This document shows positions 19,056 to 27,442 of a stretch of DNA of 59,232 bases, piece by piece. The notes under the pieces are model-generated. The model was not told the DNA's origin. It saw nothing but the letters and a program-made list of their open reading frames with translations, and made no database searches. The stretch's first letter is position 1. Every line of letters starts with the position of its first letter. Both the position numbers and the translations under genes were made by a program. The DNA comes from a virus: the IMG/VR virus record IMGVR_UViG_3300033153_001737, positions 1 to 59,232 of that record; one strand, given 5' to 3'.

Positions 19056-19270
19056 TGTGACTGCCTGTAGTTTAGTATCATTGCAATATTCGACACATCG
19101 ACCCAGTCCTCAGACATAATGTTCTCTTTCATTCTTTCTTCCAACAATTCATCTGATATTGCCTCGCTCGGCTCATCCCATCCGGTATATCCCTGTGTTT
19201 CTTTTTGATTAAACTTAGTGATACATTTTGAATGAAATGCCGTTAATGCTTTTTGTAGTTTACTATTCAT
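19052..19270 (-). CDS. Small acidic unknown protein, 72 aa
   Basis: A Glu-rich soluble protein (SEAISDELLEERMKENIMSE) preceded by a short Lys-containing helix. Overlaps the RuvC-like gene upstream by 8 bases and the next gene by 4, so it is probably co-translated with them. No recognised family. Confidence 0.55.
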   Translation of the reverse strand: MNSKLQKALTAFHSKCITKFNQKETQGYTGWDEPSEAISDELLEERMKENIMSEDWVDVSNIAMILNYRQSQ

Positions 19271-19772
19271 TATTTACCTTTCTAAGATATTCAGCGATTA
19301 ATAGTCCATCCATATCCTTGCAATTATGTACGTTTGCATTTGGATACAATCGCTTGCCTAATGTTAATGAAGCTATTTTCAACTCCTCTTTTTCCACACC
19401 TTTTGGTAGCATCTCGCGTTGCCACTTCTTCGAGTCAATATAGTCAAACGGTATTTCGAGTTCTTCAAGACATATCTCAGTAGCTTCGTGTGACCTTGCG
19501 GCTGACACGGTTTGATGAAAGCGAGTGTTGTTTATCATCGGTCGCTCAAGTCTACAAATAATACGGTCTGCGTCCTTTATCATCAAGGCTAGGTTTTTCT
19601 TCAAGTCCTTGTATTCGATTCTGCTTACCATTCGCTTTACTGACTTAGTATAATTCATCACTTTTTTAACAGGAGTCTTGATTTGAATTGCATTTAATAA
19701 ACTATCTTCTAATGTTATACAGCCTATTGAGCCTGTTACACCGTTGTCTATTCCAATATATACTATTTTCAT
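19263..19772 (-). CDS. RuvC-like Holliday junction resolvase, 169 aa
   Basis: RNase H-fold signature: IGIDNGVTGSIG with Asp9 near the N-terminus, LERPM with Glu76, YIDSKKWQREMLP (111-123), and CKDMDGLLIAEYL (151-163) supplying the last acidic pair. Length fits the RuvC/phage resolvase family. Expected role: cutting Holliday or branched junctions made during replication, recombination or before packaging. Its neighbours are a zinc-ribbon protein and helicase, consistent with DNA processing. All expected acidic positions are present. Confidence 0.8.
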   Translation of the reverse strand: MKIVYIGIDNGVTGSIGCITLEDSLLNAIQIKTPVKKVMNYTKSVKRMVSRIEYKDLKKNLALMIKDADRIICRLERPMINNTRFHQTVSAARSHEATEICLEELEIPFDYIDSKKWQREMLPKGVEKEELKIASLTLGKRLYPNANVHNCKDMDGLLIAEYLRKVNNE

Positions 19773-20020
19773 CCGTAAAATTCATCCTTGTTAAATAATC
19801 GTGAATAACCACATTGACCACAACGAAGACTTACAAATCCACCCTTTTCGGTAACTGACTTGAAAGTTATGTTGCAATTAGGGCAGTACTTATCATCACC
19901 CAGTGGTTTACCTAAAACCAATCCAGCCTTGTTTCTCGTATAATAATCTTGATTATACTGAGCAACTTTCTCAGGATTGTTTTTTCGCCATTCTCTTATG
20001 TAATCTTTACGCGAGTTCAA
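19769..20020 (-). CDS. Zinc-ribbon protein, 83 aa
   Basis: A basic helical N-terminus (SRKDYIREWRKNNPEKVAQYN) is followed by a C-terminal zinc ribbon with CPNC (46-49) and CGQC (67-70). The N-terminal helix has the look of the short 'REWRKNNPEK' motif seen next to some HNH and DNA-binding proteins. Overlaps the RuvC-like gene by 4 bases. Likely a small DNA-binding or adaptor protein; partner unknown. Confidence 0.65.
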   Translation of the reverse strand: MNSRKDYIREWRKNNPEKVAQYNQDYYTRNKAGLVLGKPLGDDKYCPNCNITFKSVTEKGGFVSLRCGQCGYSRLFNKDEFYG

Positions 20021-20330
20021 GATTTTCTACCTCATTTTTTAATGAGAGAAGCTCACTCTCTAAGTAACATTTTTCATCTTCTAAAGTATCAATTTGGTTT
20101 TCTGCCGCTTTTCGCATATCTTCATTCGTTGACCTGACAGCTTCAAAGCTGGTTTCAAATTCATCATAAATTGCTTCAGCATAACTTTTTATATCGCTCT
20201 CCATTTCTTTTTCTGTTACTCTTGGTGAAAATTCAGTTATAATTTCTTCTACATATTCAGCAATCGCATCTTTTAATTGTCCGATACTTTTATCAATATC
20301 TGGGCAGGTATTCCCGTAATCAAAGCTCAC
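20007..20330 (-). CDS. Acidic coiled-coil protein, 107 aa
   Basis: Start taken at GTG (20330), preceded by AGGAGG with about 10 bases spacing. Acidic and helical, with a C-terminal Leu-heptad stretch (QIDTLEDEKCYLESELLSLK) that should form a coiled coil. It is the first gene after a short gap carrying the bipartite motif, so it may head its own transcript. Function unknown. Confidence 0.6.
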   Translation of the reverse strand: MSFDYGNTCPDIDKSIGQLKDAIAEYVEEIITEFSPRVTEKEMESDIKSYAEAIYDEFETSFEAVRSTNEDMRKAAENQIDTLEDEKCYLESELLSLKNEVENLELA

Positions 20331-20357
20331 AGGCTCATTTCCTCCTATTTGACCGTC

Positions 20358-20397
20358 TAATGTAAGAATACAGCCGTACTCCTACAAGGGTTATTTT
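20358..20397 (-). promoter_or_regulatory. Bipartite motif, copy 2; possible internal early promoter
   Basis: On the - strand AAAATAACCCTTG (20397-20385), 14 bases, then TATTCTTACATTA (20370-20358). The two halves match the site at 3399-3437 in 25 of 26 bases with a gap one base longer. TTGTAG and TACATT are spaced by 17 bases, a weak sigma70-like promoter reading toward the 20330 gene. A 9-bp inverted repeat TAAGAATAC / GTATTCTTA (20363-20371 and 20407-20415) surrounds the right half. Confidence 0.45.
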
Positions 20398-20422
20398 TTC
20401 AGTATAGTATTCTTAAAGTATT

Positions 20423-21721
20423 TTAACCGTCTTGCGCCTCCGCTTCAATAGCCGTTTTGTAAAACATCATCTTGTCTCCGTTAAAGCCGACATCATAAGT
20501 TGCTGGTTCACCATAGCGAGACTTCGCTACTATAATATTAGCTTCATATTTACTAGCTTCTTCATGGTCAAATAAATACTGTCTGAATATAAACATAGCT
20601 GATTCAGCAACCTGCTCAATAGTACCACCTTCGGCAAAATCTGAGCCTCTAGGCATCGGGTCAATACGAGACTCAATACCTCTAGAAAGCTGACTGACGA
20701 GTATTACATGACAGTTAGTGCTTTTCGCAATCCACTTATATTCATTCATTATTTCTTCGATTTGGAAGCGTCGTTCAGTAACTCCGGCAACTTTAATTAG
20801 CTGTATATAATCATCAATAATTACATCTGGTTTATGTCGCTTAATTTCTCGCATTGTTTCTTCTAAGTCTCTGACATCATCATACATCAATAAGTTTGCA
20901 TAACGCTTTTTCATTGTTTCTCTTATGTTCTCAAGTTTTGCGTAATCCTTTTCTGTAAACTGTTTTTTCCGTAGCTGTTTAGAGCGAAAATGTTCATTAA
21001 TAATTACCAACTTCTCAATCATTGCTGAATTACGCATTTCGCGATTAAACATCATTACTTTTAATTTTCGACTAGGAGCTGTCAGATTATGAATAATGTT
21101 TGTAACAAGCGTAGTTTTTCCATGGGAAGGCCTGCCGCCGATAGCCGTAATTTCTCCACGGGTTCCGCCACTAGCCGCATCATCCATTGCTGGTACACCG
21201 AATTGTATGAGATTGTCAGCAGTAATAATATGGTCAATAGAGTCGTCTATAACGTCGGCAATGTCAACTTTACGCGTAGGTTGTAAGTTTGCGAGTTCTT
21301 CAATATATTTTTGATGTTTGACTAATATCTCTGAGGTATCTTGATACGAACCGTCTAGCGCTACCTTTTGCATTTCAGCAGAAGTTTCAGCAACTTTACG
21401 CTGTACGTATTTAGAGTATACGATTTTAGCGTAATGTCCTGCATTAGCGGTAGACGGAATATTGTCAGTTAGTTCGGTTAAGTAATATGCTCCACCTGCT
21501 TCTTCGAGTTTGTCAGTTTCTTTAAGTGCGTTCACTACGGTCACTAAGTCAACAGTTACTTTTTCTTTTATAAGTTGTTTAATTGCTTTCCATATGGCCC
21601 TGTGTCCCTTTTTGAAAAATACATCCTTTTTCAGCCAACCCTCAACTTCTTCAAATCGAGTATTGTCTAACATTATCGAGCCAAGTACGGCAATTTCTGC
21701 TTCAGAACTATGCGGTATCAT
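20423..21721 (-). CDS. DnaB-like replicative helicase, 432 aa
   Basis: N-terminal DnaB-type helical domain (SSEAEIAVLGSIMLDN, 5-20; GGAYYLTELTDNIP, 76-89) followed by a RecA-type motor domain with Walker A GGRPSHGKTT (195-204), Walker B VIIDDYIQLI (300-309) and SQLSRGIESR (343-352). Length and domain order are those of DnaB/SPP1 gp40. It should unwind DNA at the replication fork. No DNA polymerase or primase is recognised nearby, so it probably loads host replication proteins; a loader has not been identified. The stop is followed by a 92-base gap. Confidence 0.92.
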   Translation of the reverse strand: MIPHSSEAEIAVLGSIMLDNTRFEEVEGWLKKDVFFKKGHRAIWKAIKQLIKEKVTVDLVTVVNALKETDKLEEAGGAYYLTELTDNIPSTANAGHYAKIVYSKYVQRKVAETSAEMQKVALDGSYQDTSEILVKHQKYIEELANLQPTRKVDIADVIDDSIDHIITADNLIQFGVPAMDDAASGGTRGEITAIGGRPSHGKTTLVTNIIHNLTAPSRKLKVMMFNREMRNSAMIEKLVIINEHFRSKQLRKKQFTEKDYAKLENIRETMKKRYANLLMYDDVRDLEETMREIKRHKPDVIIDDYIQLIKVAGVTERRFQIEEIMNEYKWIAKSTNCHVILVSQLSRGIESRIDPMPRGSDFAEGGTIEQVAESAMFIFRQYLFDHEEASKYEANIIVAKSRYGEPATYDVGFNGDKMMFYKTAIEAEAQDG

Positions 21722-21903
21722 GAAGAAGTATCTTCCATTATAGAAATAAATATTTCATTTGATTCTTTATCGTAATAATATATACAAGCAACTTGGCTTT
21801 CATTGTCACGGTCCAATGCTGAATATTTTTCAGCTTTAGGGTGAGAACAAAGCCATTCATTTTCATCCATTGGTTTAATTTTAATATCACTAAATACACT
21901 CAT
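21718..21903 (-). CDS. Small acidic unknown protein, 61 aa
   Basis: Overlaps the helicase start by 4 bases (ATGA). Acidic with beta-like segments (SQVACIYYYDKESNEIFISI). No domain recognised. Its coupling to the helicase suggests, but does not show, a role in replication. Confidence 0.55.
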   Translation of the reverse strand: MSVFSDIKIKPMDENEWLCSHPKAEKYSALDRDNESQVACIYYYDKESNEIFISIMEDTSS

Positions 21904-22178
21904 TAGAAATATTCAACTCCATTATTTGTCATTTCTCTTCCATTCTCAGCTTGCAATTGAATCATTTTTCCTATTTCGACTAAAGCTTCACCAAAACCAA
22001 AAGCTCGAGGTCTATTCCCATCGTATACTGGTTTCGTAACTCTAAAAAGTTGTTTATTTATATAAATTTCAGTTATATCAAATCTTCTTTTAGAATTATC
22101 AATACCTCCTATTGCCATTTGGGCAAACGGGCTTGGCTTTTCGGAATAAAAGGCCATATTTATTTTTAGTTGATTCAC
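21903..22178 (-). CDS. Unknown protein, 91 aa
   Basis: Starts MNQLKINMAFYSEKPSPFAQ and has a central beta-rich part (RRFDITEIYINKQLFRVTKP). Overlaps the methylase gene by 4 bases. Soluble, no motif recognised. Confidence 0.55.
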   Translation of the reverse strand: MNQLKINMAFYSEKPSPFAQMAIGGIDNSKRRFDITEIYINKQLFRVTKPVYDGNRPRAFGFGEALVEIGKMIQLQAENGREMTNNGVEYF

Positions 22179-23023
22179 AGTTTCAATTCCTCCTGTTTAG
22201 GTAATTCATAATTAACAATAACTAATTCTTCTACATCTTTGTTATTGGAAGCGTACTTCATCTTAAACGGTATCTGATTCCAATGAGGCTCGGAATAGAG
22301 GTCTTCAATCAATTTCAACTTGTCGTAAGTAATCATAACCTTGCCTCCAAATTGATGTATTCGATTCATTTCAATATGTAACTTTTGATGTTCTTCAATG
22401 CCAAAATTAAACTGGTAATAAGGTACGGTTCCAGTAACCACATAGGGTGGGTCAACAAACCAAAATGAATCTGGCTTCTCACAATATTTCTTGACAAGCT
22501 TTTCATATGGAAGATTTTCAACAACTACTTTGTTAAATTTGCGTCTTATCTCCCAAAGCCTATCAACAAGTCCTGTATTCCAGTTACTTGGCTTGTCTGA
22601 CAGGCCGGTATTTATTTGCTGATTAAAACTATTCTGAATATAGTAATAGTAAGCTACTGCTGCATTAATATTAGGTATTCTAAACCAATTCTCCTTCTCT
22701 CGATGATTTTTCATGAAATCTTTATACCACGCTTCTTGAGTTTTGTAAATATCTTTTGATTGTATTAGCCATTTTACTCGATGTACAAATTCTTCAAATA
22801 CTTCAGAGCTTGCAGACATTACGAAATAGAGATTGGAAATAAGAGAGTTGAGGTCATTGACAATATTGAGATTTGCGTTGGCCTTACGGAAAAACAATGC
22901 GAGGCCACCCGCAAACAATTCAACAAATAATTTGTGTTCGGGAATCATCGGGACTAGCCTTCCCGCAACTGCTTGCTTTCCTCCGAAGTAGGCAAACAGT
23001 TGCTTTATGTTACCTTCTACCAC
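22175..23023 (-). CDS. Dam-type (D12 class) adenine-N6 DNA methyltransferase, 282 aa
   Basis: FGGK (13-16) and FAGG (37-40) form the S-adenosylmethionine site, IVNDLN (54-59) follows, and DPPY (191-194) is the catalytic motif of D12-class amino-methyltransferases. Length matches Dam. It would methylate adenine in phage DNA, protecting against restriction or marking replicated DNA. The recognition site cannot be read; Gly-Ala-Thr-Cys is only the commonest for the class. No partner nuclease is adjacent. It overlaps the DUF932 gene by one base. Confidence 0.88.
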   Translation of the reverse strand: MVEGNIKQLFAYFGGKQAVAGRLVPMIPEHKLFVELFAGGLALFFRKANANLNIVNDLNSLISNLYFVMSASSEVFEEFVHRVKWLIQSKDIYKTQEAWYKDFMKNHREKENWFRIPNINAAVAYYYYIQNSFNQQINTGLSDKPSNWNTGLVDRLWEIRRKFNKVVVENLPYEKLVKKYCEKPDSFWFVDPPYVVTGTVPYYQFNFGIEEHQKLHIEMNRIHQFGGKVMITYDKLKLIEDLYSEPHWNQIPFKMKYASNNKDVEELVIVNYELPKQEELKL

Positions 23024-23859
23024 TAAGCGACACTTTTCATTGCGAAGCGATAAATATCACGTTCAAGATTATGGACAGATTCTTTACTTCTATCCATCGA
23101 ATGCGAGAGCACATAAGTTCCGGCATTATAGACATCCCAGACATTAGTGCTTGTCAATTGAGCAGTTACTTCATCTTGAAATTGTTTAGGGAAATGAGCT
23201 ACGAATTTGTTAATGTCAGTTGCTAACATAGTTGAGTTAACCATCGGCTGAAATCCACCTTCAATCATATCGTTCATATTTACAAATACTCGCTGTATGA
23301 TTTGCTCGATGTTGTTAAGTGGTGTATCTTTACCGATGTGCATATACATCTCAGTTGATGACTTCCCGATAGTCAAACCGTTACTACATACAAGCCTGTA
23401 AGCTCCGTATCGGAATCCTACGCGCTTCGTGCCGTCATAGCTATTCATCAGCGTAATACGAGGGTGAACGATGTCATTCCCTATCTTGACCTCTCGCTCT
23501 GGGAAGTCAAACGCAAACTGTGAGCGAGCATTGCCAAACACGCGATTGATTTCGATGTCAGCTTTGTTATTAGGTGAAGGTATTACGCCACCATATTGGT
23601 CAATTAACGGTAACGCTGATTCTAACAATTCACGATTAGTAATAAGTCGATAGTCAGCCGACATAACAGAAATAGGCTCCATTGTATCATGTCTTACTAT
23701 CATCTTGAATTTAGACTTTGCATTATCATCGTCACCAAACCAAGCTTTTGCTCCTTGAGTACCATATTCAATACTGCCATTTGGCGCAAAGAATGGTTTC
23801 TCAATTGGGACTTCTTTGACGGGGAATAAACTATTTTCATATTGGTCAATATTTAACAT
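23023..23859 (-). CDS. DUF932 / phage-plasmid-like protein, 278 aa
   Basis: Contains the DUF932 pattern: SADYRLITNRELLE (68-81) near the N-terminus and FRYGAYRLVCSNGLTIGK about two thirds through. Proteins of this family occur in phages and plasmids next to replication and recombination genes; the biochemical role is not established. A good site (AAGGAGCTGTAAA) precedes the ATG. Length is typical. Confidence 0.75.
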   Translation of the reverse strand: MLNIDQYENSLFPVKEVPIEKPFFAPNGSIEYGTQGAKAWFGDDDNAKSKFKMIVRHDTMEPISVMSADYRLITNRELLESALPLIDQYGGVIPSPNNKADIEINRVFGNARSQFAFDFPEREVKIGNDIVHPRITLMNSYDGTKRVGFRYGAYRLVCSNGLTIGKSSTEMYMHIGKDTPLNNIEQIIQRVFVNMNDMIEGGFQPMVNSTMLATDINKFVAHFPKQFQDEVTAQLTSTNVWDVYNAGTYVLSHSMDRSKESVHNLERDIYRFAMKSVA

Positions 23860-23860
23860 T

Positions 23861-24244
23861 TTACAGCTCCTTCTTTTTAGGTGCGCTTCCTATTCGCTTT
23901 TTTTCTGCATAAGCTACCGAACTAGAATTCTGACCTACATTTTTGATAATCGCAGCTAGGTAATTCCAGCCTTTTCCTTTTTGCCAATGTACACTATTTA
24001 GGTATGCTTCACACCCTCTGACAAATTCAGGGTCAGGTATTTTAGAAACCTTGTACATAAATTGCAACTTTGATTCGATACTTTTGTCGGATGGTATATA
24101 TTGTTGAATTTTGTCCGAGACTTTCGACAATGCAACTTTAGCCTTATTGCTTCGTTGTCCGTATAGTGACCGCAATTCATTTAGGGGATTTTTCTTCCTA
24201 TACGTACTGTGGCCACATACCGGACAAGTTCCCTGAAATGCCAT
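23861..24244 (-). CDS. Zinc-finger basic protein, 127 aa
   Basis: N-terminal CPVCGHSTY zinc knuckle (one CxxC visible), then a Lys/Arg-rich helix and a C-terminal part YLNSVHWQKGKGWNYLAAII that looks like a helical DNA-replication adaptor tail. It is immediately upstream of the DUF932 gene. Possible helicase-loading or DNA-binding role; this is a guess from position. Confidence 0.55.
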   Translation of the reverse strand: MAFQGTCPVCGHSTYRKKNPLNELRSLYGQRSNKAKVALSKVSDKIQQYIPSDKSIESKLQFMYKVSKIPDPEFVRGCEAYLNSVHWQKGKGWNYLAAIIKNVGQNSSSVAYAEKKRIGSAPKKKEL

Positions 24245-24456
24245 TAGAAAAAGTGTCGCTCTCTGATTTCTTCTAACAGCTTGACAAAGCCAGTGATTGC
24301 ATTTAATTCAAGAGGAATAACTATAGCTTCGGGGACAATCAACGGATGTGATTGTTTTAACTTTTTGTCGTGAATGGCAATAAAAACATAACCACCATTA
24401 TTAAAATCAGTATCTGCAACTATTTTGACACTCTCATTCTCGTGAATATATTCCAT
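24244..24456 (-). CDS. Small acidic unknown protein, 70 aa
   Basis: The ATG at 24456 is preferred over the one at 24465 because AAGGG lies at suitable distance. Beta-like N-terminus (VKIVADTDFNNGGYVFIAIH) and a helical end. Overlaps the upstream membrane-protein gene by 23 bases. No family recognised. Confidence 0.5.
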   Translation of the reverse strand: MEYIHENESVKIVADTDFNNGGYVFIAIHDKKLKQSHPLIVPEAIVIPLELNAITGFVKLLEEIRERHFF

Positions 24457-24739
24457 TGGAATCATCCCTTTCTCTGAGTGAAATGTTAGCTCCCCACATC
24501 ATTGCGGCGAGTTCTAGACTTTCTTTTCTTCGATGAATGTTAGCAGTAAGTATAAATGTATTAAGTTGGGTATTGAATTCAGTTACTTGAACAAGTATTT
24601 GGCGTCTTAATTCGTTACTTTGTCGATACTCGTATAAGATAGATAGAAATATTAAGAATACAAGTAAAATAGCTAACTTATTGATAATATTAGAATTAAG
24701 TAGCTTTTTATATGGTATTCCCTGTACTTCCAAAACCAC
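24434..24739 (-). CDS. Small membrane protein, about 101 aa
   Basis: A single strongly hydrophobic helix (KLAILLVFLIFLSILY) near the N-terminus, followed by a charged helix. The frame is open further upstream but overlaps dUTPase; GTG at 24739 or TTG at 24733 with GGAG upstream are the likeliest starts. It resembles the coiled, single-span proteins common in phage early regions. Role unknown. Confidence 0.5.
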   Translation of the reverse strand: MVLEVQGIPYKKLLNSNIINKLAILLVFLIFLSILYEYRQSNELRRQILVQVTEFNTQLNTFILTANIHRRKESLELAAMMWGANISLRERDDSNGIYSRE

Positions 24740-25208
24740 TTTCTCCGCGTTTTGTCTCAGATAGTTGGCTAACGATTTGAACGTTACAATGTTCCCCAAC
24801 AAGTAGTTGAAATAATGACGTACCTTTTTTAACTTCAATTTCAGCTCCTAAGTTGTCTACTTTTGCTATCAAATTTCCCCTATAAGAAGAATCTATTATT
24901 CCAACTGCATTAGCTAGTCGCAATCCCGTCTTGCTGATACTTGAGCGTGGAAACATCAGTATATGTGATGGATTATTTTTAAGTCCTTCTATTCTTGCAA
25001 ATTGCGGGCCTAATTTCTCAATCTCATTTTTGTGATATTCAATCTGTATTTTGTGGTCAATAGCATTTGACGTTTTTAGCTTTTGAATCACATGAGTGTC
25101 TGGGATGAACAAGTCAAATCCAGCATCCATTGGATTACGATTTTCAATATGTTTCTTATATGAATCGACCATCGACTCTTCAAGAATCTTAATTTTAAGC
25201 AGTGACAT
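24708..25208 (-). CDS. dut: Deoxyuridine triphosphatase (dUTPase), 166 aa
   Basis: All trimeric dUTPase motifs are visible: DAGFDLF (28-34), PRSSISKTGL (87-96), GIIDSSYRGN (103-112) and the C-terminal glycine loop RGESGFGSTG (154-163). It hydrolyses dUTP to dUMP, keeping uracil out of phage DNA and supplying dTMP synthesis. A helical insert between motifs 1 and 2 makes it slightly longer than the usual 150 residues. Overlaps the downstream membrane-protein gene. Confidence 0.93.
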   Translation of the reverse strand: MSLLKIKILEESMVDSYKKHIENRNPMDAGFDLFIPDTHVIQKLKTSNAIDHKIQIEYHKNEIEKLGPQFARIEGLKNNPSHILMFPRSSISKTGLRLANAVGIIDSSYRGNLIAKVDNLGAEIEVKKGTSLFQLLVGEHCNVQIVSQLSETKRGESGFGSTGNTI

Positions 25209-25396
25209 TAAACTTTCTCCTTTTCGGTTATAAATTGACTCCTAGCCCATTTGCGTATTGTATTGTGTACAATTCCGCGACTTCTATTAAATGTATTTTC
25301 AACATTAATCATAACATGCTTGTTATCAGCATCAAAATGCAGCCAATAACCATCTTCTTTTTCTTGCAAAACTAACTTGACAATTACTTCTTTCAA
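25208..25396 (-). CDS. Small basic unknown protein, 62 aa
   Basis: Beta-like N-terminus (EVIVKLVLQEKEDGYWLHF) with a basic helical end (IRKWARSQF). Overlaps the dUTPase start by one base. No domain recognised. Confidence 0.5.
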   Translation of the reverse strand: MKEVIVKLVLQEKEDGYWLHFDADNKHVMINVENTFNRSRGIVHNTIRKWARSQFITEKEKV

Positions 25397-25416
25397 CTTC
25401 TACCCTTTCTATTTGC

Positions 25417-25659
25417 TCAATCATGTGTCCCATATTCGCCTATTCGAGCCATTACAGCCAACCCCTCTTTAGTCAAGGTTTCTTCTTGCCGAATATATTC
25501 CAACTGCATTGGTAGCATTCCGCTTGCCCATGATTCGACTTTAGCTGCTATGGCATTAAAGAAAGTCGCCTGTTCAAGTGAATCCATCTCGCACCATAGT
25601 TCTCCAATCTCAGTCGCAGACAGGCTAACCTTAACATCTACCCTTTTATTAATTATCAT
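25417..25659 (-). CDS. Small unknown protein, 80 aa
   Basis: MIINKRVDVKVSLSATEIGELWCEM looks like a soluble helical protein beginning with a beta strand; the tail ends GEYGTHD. The 'SATEIGELWCEMDSLEQA-FFN' stretch is of a kind common in phage early proteins of unknown function. No motif assigned. Confidence 0.55.
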   Translation of the reverse strand: MIINKRVDVKVSLSATEIGELWCEMDSLEQATFFNAIAAKVESWASGMLPMQLEYIRQEETLTKEGLAVMARIGEYGTHD

Positions 25660-25674
25660 CTTTTTCCATCCTTT

Positions 25675-26184
25675 CTAATTAGTCTTGGGTGTAGGGGGTT
25701 TCATTAGTGAATCTATCAGCTTCTTATCTGGGTGTCTGTAATTCTGTATCCATTCAGGGGTTTTGACAAACCTTCCCTTTTCCCTGAGCTGGACATACAT
25801 ATCAAAACCAGCTTCATACTCAATAGCATCATCCATCTCTGACAGCAAGAGATACATCTTTTGTTGCCAAGAATCAGGCATTGCGTGTAATAAAACTCTG
25901 GGGACTACAAGCCAAGATGCGTATGAAAGGCCGAACCATCCCCAGAGATTGCTATTGCCAACCCCGTCACCGATACGTTCCCCACTCTTTTCTTTCAATC
26001 TCTCTATTTCGGATTGCTGTCGAGCGTCACGATTCACAAGGAATACTACCCTGCGTAAGTCTTTATTATGAAGCATTGTTCCAGAATAATGACTTGCGCC
26101 TGCATGTGCTTTGGCTCTTTTGATACAATCATTTATCGTTATGTCATATGCGCCTATCATCTCATCATTTATTAATTTATCCAT
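25675..26184 (-). CDS. Unknown early protein, 169 aa
   Basis: The ATG at 26184 is chosen because AAGGAGG lies just upstream; longer in-frame forms would begin inside the HNH gene. Contains NSNLWGWFGLSYASW and RVLLHAMPDSWQQKM, a Trp-rich pattern found in phage early proteins of unknown function. Soluble; a short Trp-rich region may mediate a protein contact. Confidence 0.6.
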   Translation of the reverse strand: MDKLINDEMIGAYDITINDCIKRAKAHAGASHYSGTMLHNKDLRRVVFLVNRDARQQSEIERLKEKSGERIGDGVGNSNLWGWFGLSYASWLVVPRVLLHAMPDSWQQKMYLLLSEMDDAIEYEAGFDMYVQLREKGRFVKTPEWIQNYRHPDKKLIDSLMKPPTPKTN

Positions 26185-26186
26185 AC

Positions 26187-26711
26187 TCAACTCCCTCCTT
26201 CGGTTTCGGCCTTTTGGGTGCATATTGGATAGAACTCACCAAACACCTCTACAGCCTTCTTATCATAAGCTTCACCAGCTTCATCTATTGTGTCGTATGT
26301 TCCAATATAGATATGCTCCTTGTTTTTCATGAGATAAGCGGCGTATTTATCCCCTCTTTGAGCTACGCCACGCCTGCCAGTTGGACCTAAACGATGATGC
26401 CTATTCATTGCGTTCTGGGAAGAAGATGCTTCTCTTAAGTTACAAAGCCTATTGTCTGACTTGTTCATGTTTATGTGGTCAATAGTCTCTTTTGGGAAAT
26501 TACCAAATATGTATAGCCAAGCAAGCCTATGAACGAGTAATGACTTTTTATTTACAACAATATTGATATACCCAAGTGAATTTACACCACCTGCAACAAC
26601 CCCGATTCTATTTTTATACGTATGCTTTTTCCATGTGAAGATTCCAGTTTCACTGTCGTAAAAAAGGACTTCTTTAAGACTGGCCTGAGTCAAAGAATTA
26701 TTATACTTCAT
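26187..26711 (-). CDS. HNH homing-type endonuclease with AP2 DNA-binding domain, 174 aa
   Basis: N-terminal DNA-binding beta strands lead to VHRLAWLYIFG (60-70), then IDHINMNKSDNRLCNLR (77-93), the core of HNH nucleases of the T4-like/AP2 type. After this comes a C-terminal AP2-like module (GTYDTIDEAGEAYDKKAV). Free-standing genes of this kind behave as selfish elements that move between phages by cutting related genomes. It sits in the accessory block of small genes; no intron or intein is seen beside it. Target site unknown. Confidence 0.9.
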   Translation of the reverse strand: MKYNNSLTQASLKEVLFYDSETGIFTWKKHTYKNRIGVVAGGVNSLGYINIVVNKKSLLVHRLAWLYIFGNFPKETIDHINMNKSDNRLCNLREASSSQNAMNRHHRLGPTGRRGVAQRGDKYAAYLMKNKEHIYIGTYDTIDEAGEAYDKKAVEVFGEFYPICTQKAETEGGS

Positions 26712-27021
26712 CTGTTTTACTCCTGCATACTTCCCAAAGTGCCTGAATGATATTCTCTAATGGTTCGCTACTTCTGCCTTTAGACTCGAGATTCTTTGCG
26801 ACTTCATCCATTAGGCTAATATACTCGCTTACATCACAAGTTAGAGCTTCCTTAATCATCTCATAAGGCGACACTTCAATCTTAGGTTCGGGGCGTTGAC
26901 TGTTTGCATACTGTACCATAATTTCAGCAATAGCTAATGGCTTCAATGTTCCAAAGTTCATATTCCATCCAAGAGCATTACCTAAGAACTGTTGTGCGCT
27001 TGCTGTGTTTGGCTTATTCAT
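26701..27021 (-). CDS. Unknown helical protein, 106 aa
   Basis: Begins MNKPNTASAQQFLGNALGWN and is mostly helical and acidic. Overlaps the HNH gene by 11 bases. No domain recognised; one of the block of accessory genes at 25.7-29.3 kb. Confidence 0.5.
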   Translation of the reverse strand: MNKPNTASAQQFLGNALGWNMNFGTLKPLAIAEIMVQYANSQRPEPKIEVSPYEMIKEALTCDVSEYISLMDEVAKNLESKGRSSEPLENIIQALWEVCRSKTDEV

Positions 27022-27052
27022 TTATTCCTCCAATCTCTCAGTTACTTGGGGA

Positions 27053-27403
27053 TTAACCCTCTATAACCTGACATTCTGTAATATCAAATTTCTTAGTCAT
27101 GTTATCCTTTTCCAAAACAAGTGTCAGGTCAGTGGAGTAATAGCCATTATTCCAGCCATATCCAGGAACCTTTACATCCCACCCCTTAATTGGCCTGAGT
27201 CCGATACCGTAACCATCTATTTTGGTAAAGAATTTATCATCTTCAAGGCTGAACTCAAGCCCATCAAAATCCTTAAGGTTCAAGTCATCGAATGAAAGAT
27301 AATGTGATTCACAACAATCATTTTCATGATATGTTGACAGCTCAGAACCATCAGAGAACTCTATCCTATACTGCTCTACTTTTACCACTCTTACATTTTC
27401 CAT
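27053..27403 (-). CDS. Unknown acidic protein, 116 aa
   Basis: Beta-rich and acidic (VRVVKVEQYRIEFSDGSELS, YGIGLRPIKGWDVKVPGYGW). Soluble, no motif recognised. Preceded by AGAAGGAGAAGG, a good ribosome-binding site. Confidence 0.5.
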   Translation of the reverse strand: MENVRVVKVEQYRIEFSDGSELSTYHENDCCESHYLSFDDLNLKDFDGLEFSLEDDKFFTKIDGYGIGLRPIKGWDVKVPGYGWNNGYYSTDLTLVLEKDNMTKKFDITECQVIEG

Positions 27404-27442
27404 AACCTTCTCCTTCTCTAACTCTATGTTATTCGTTGGGGT

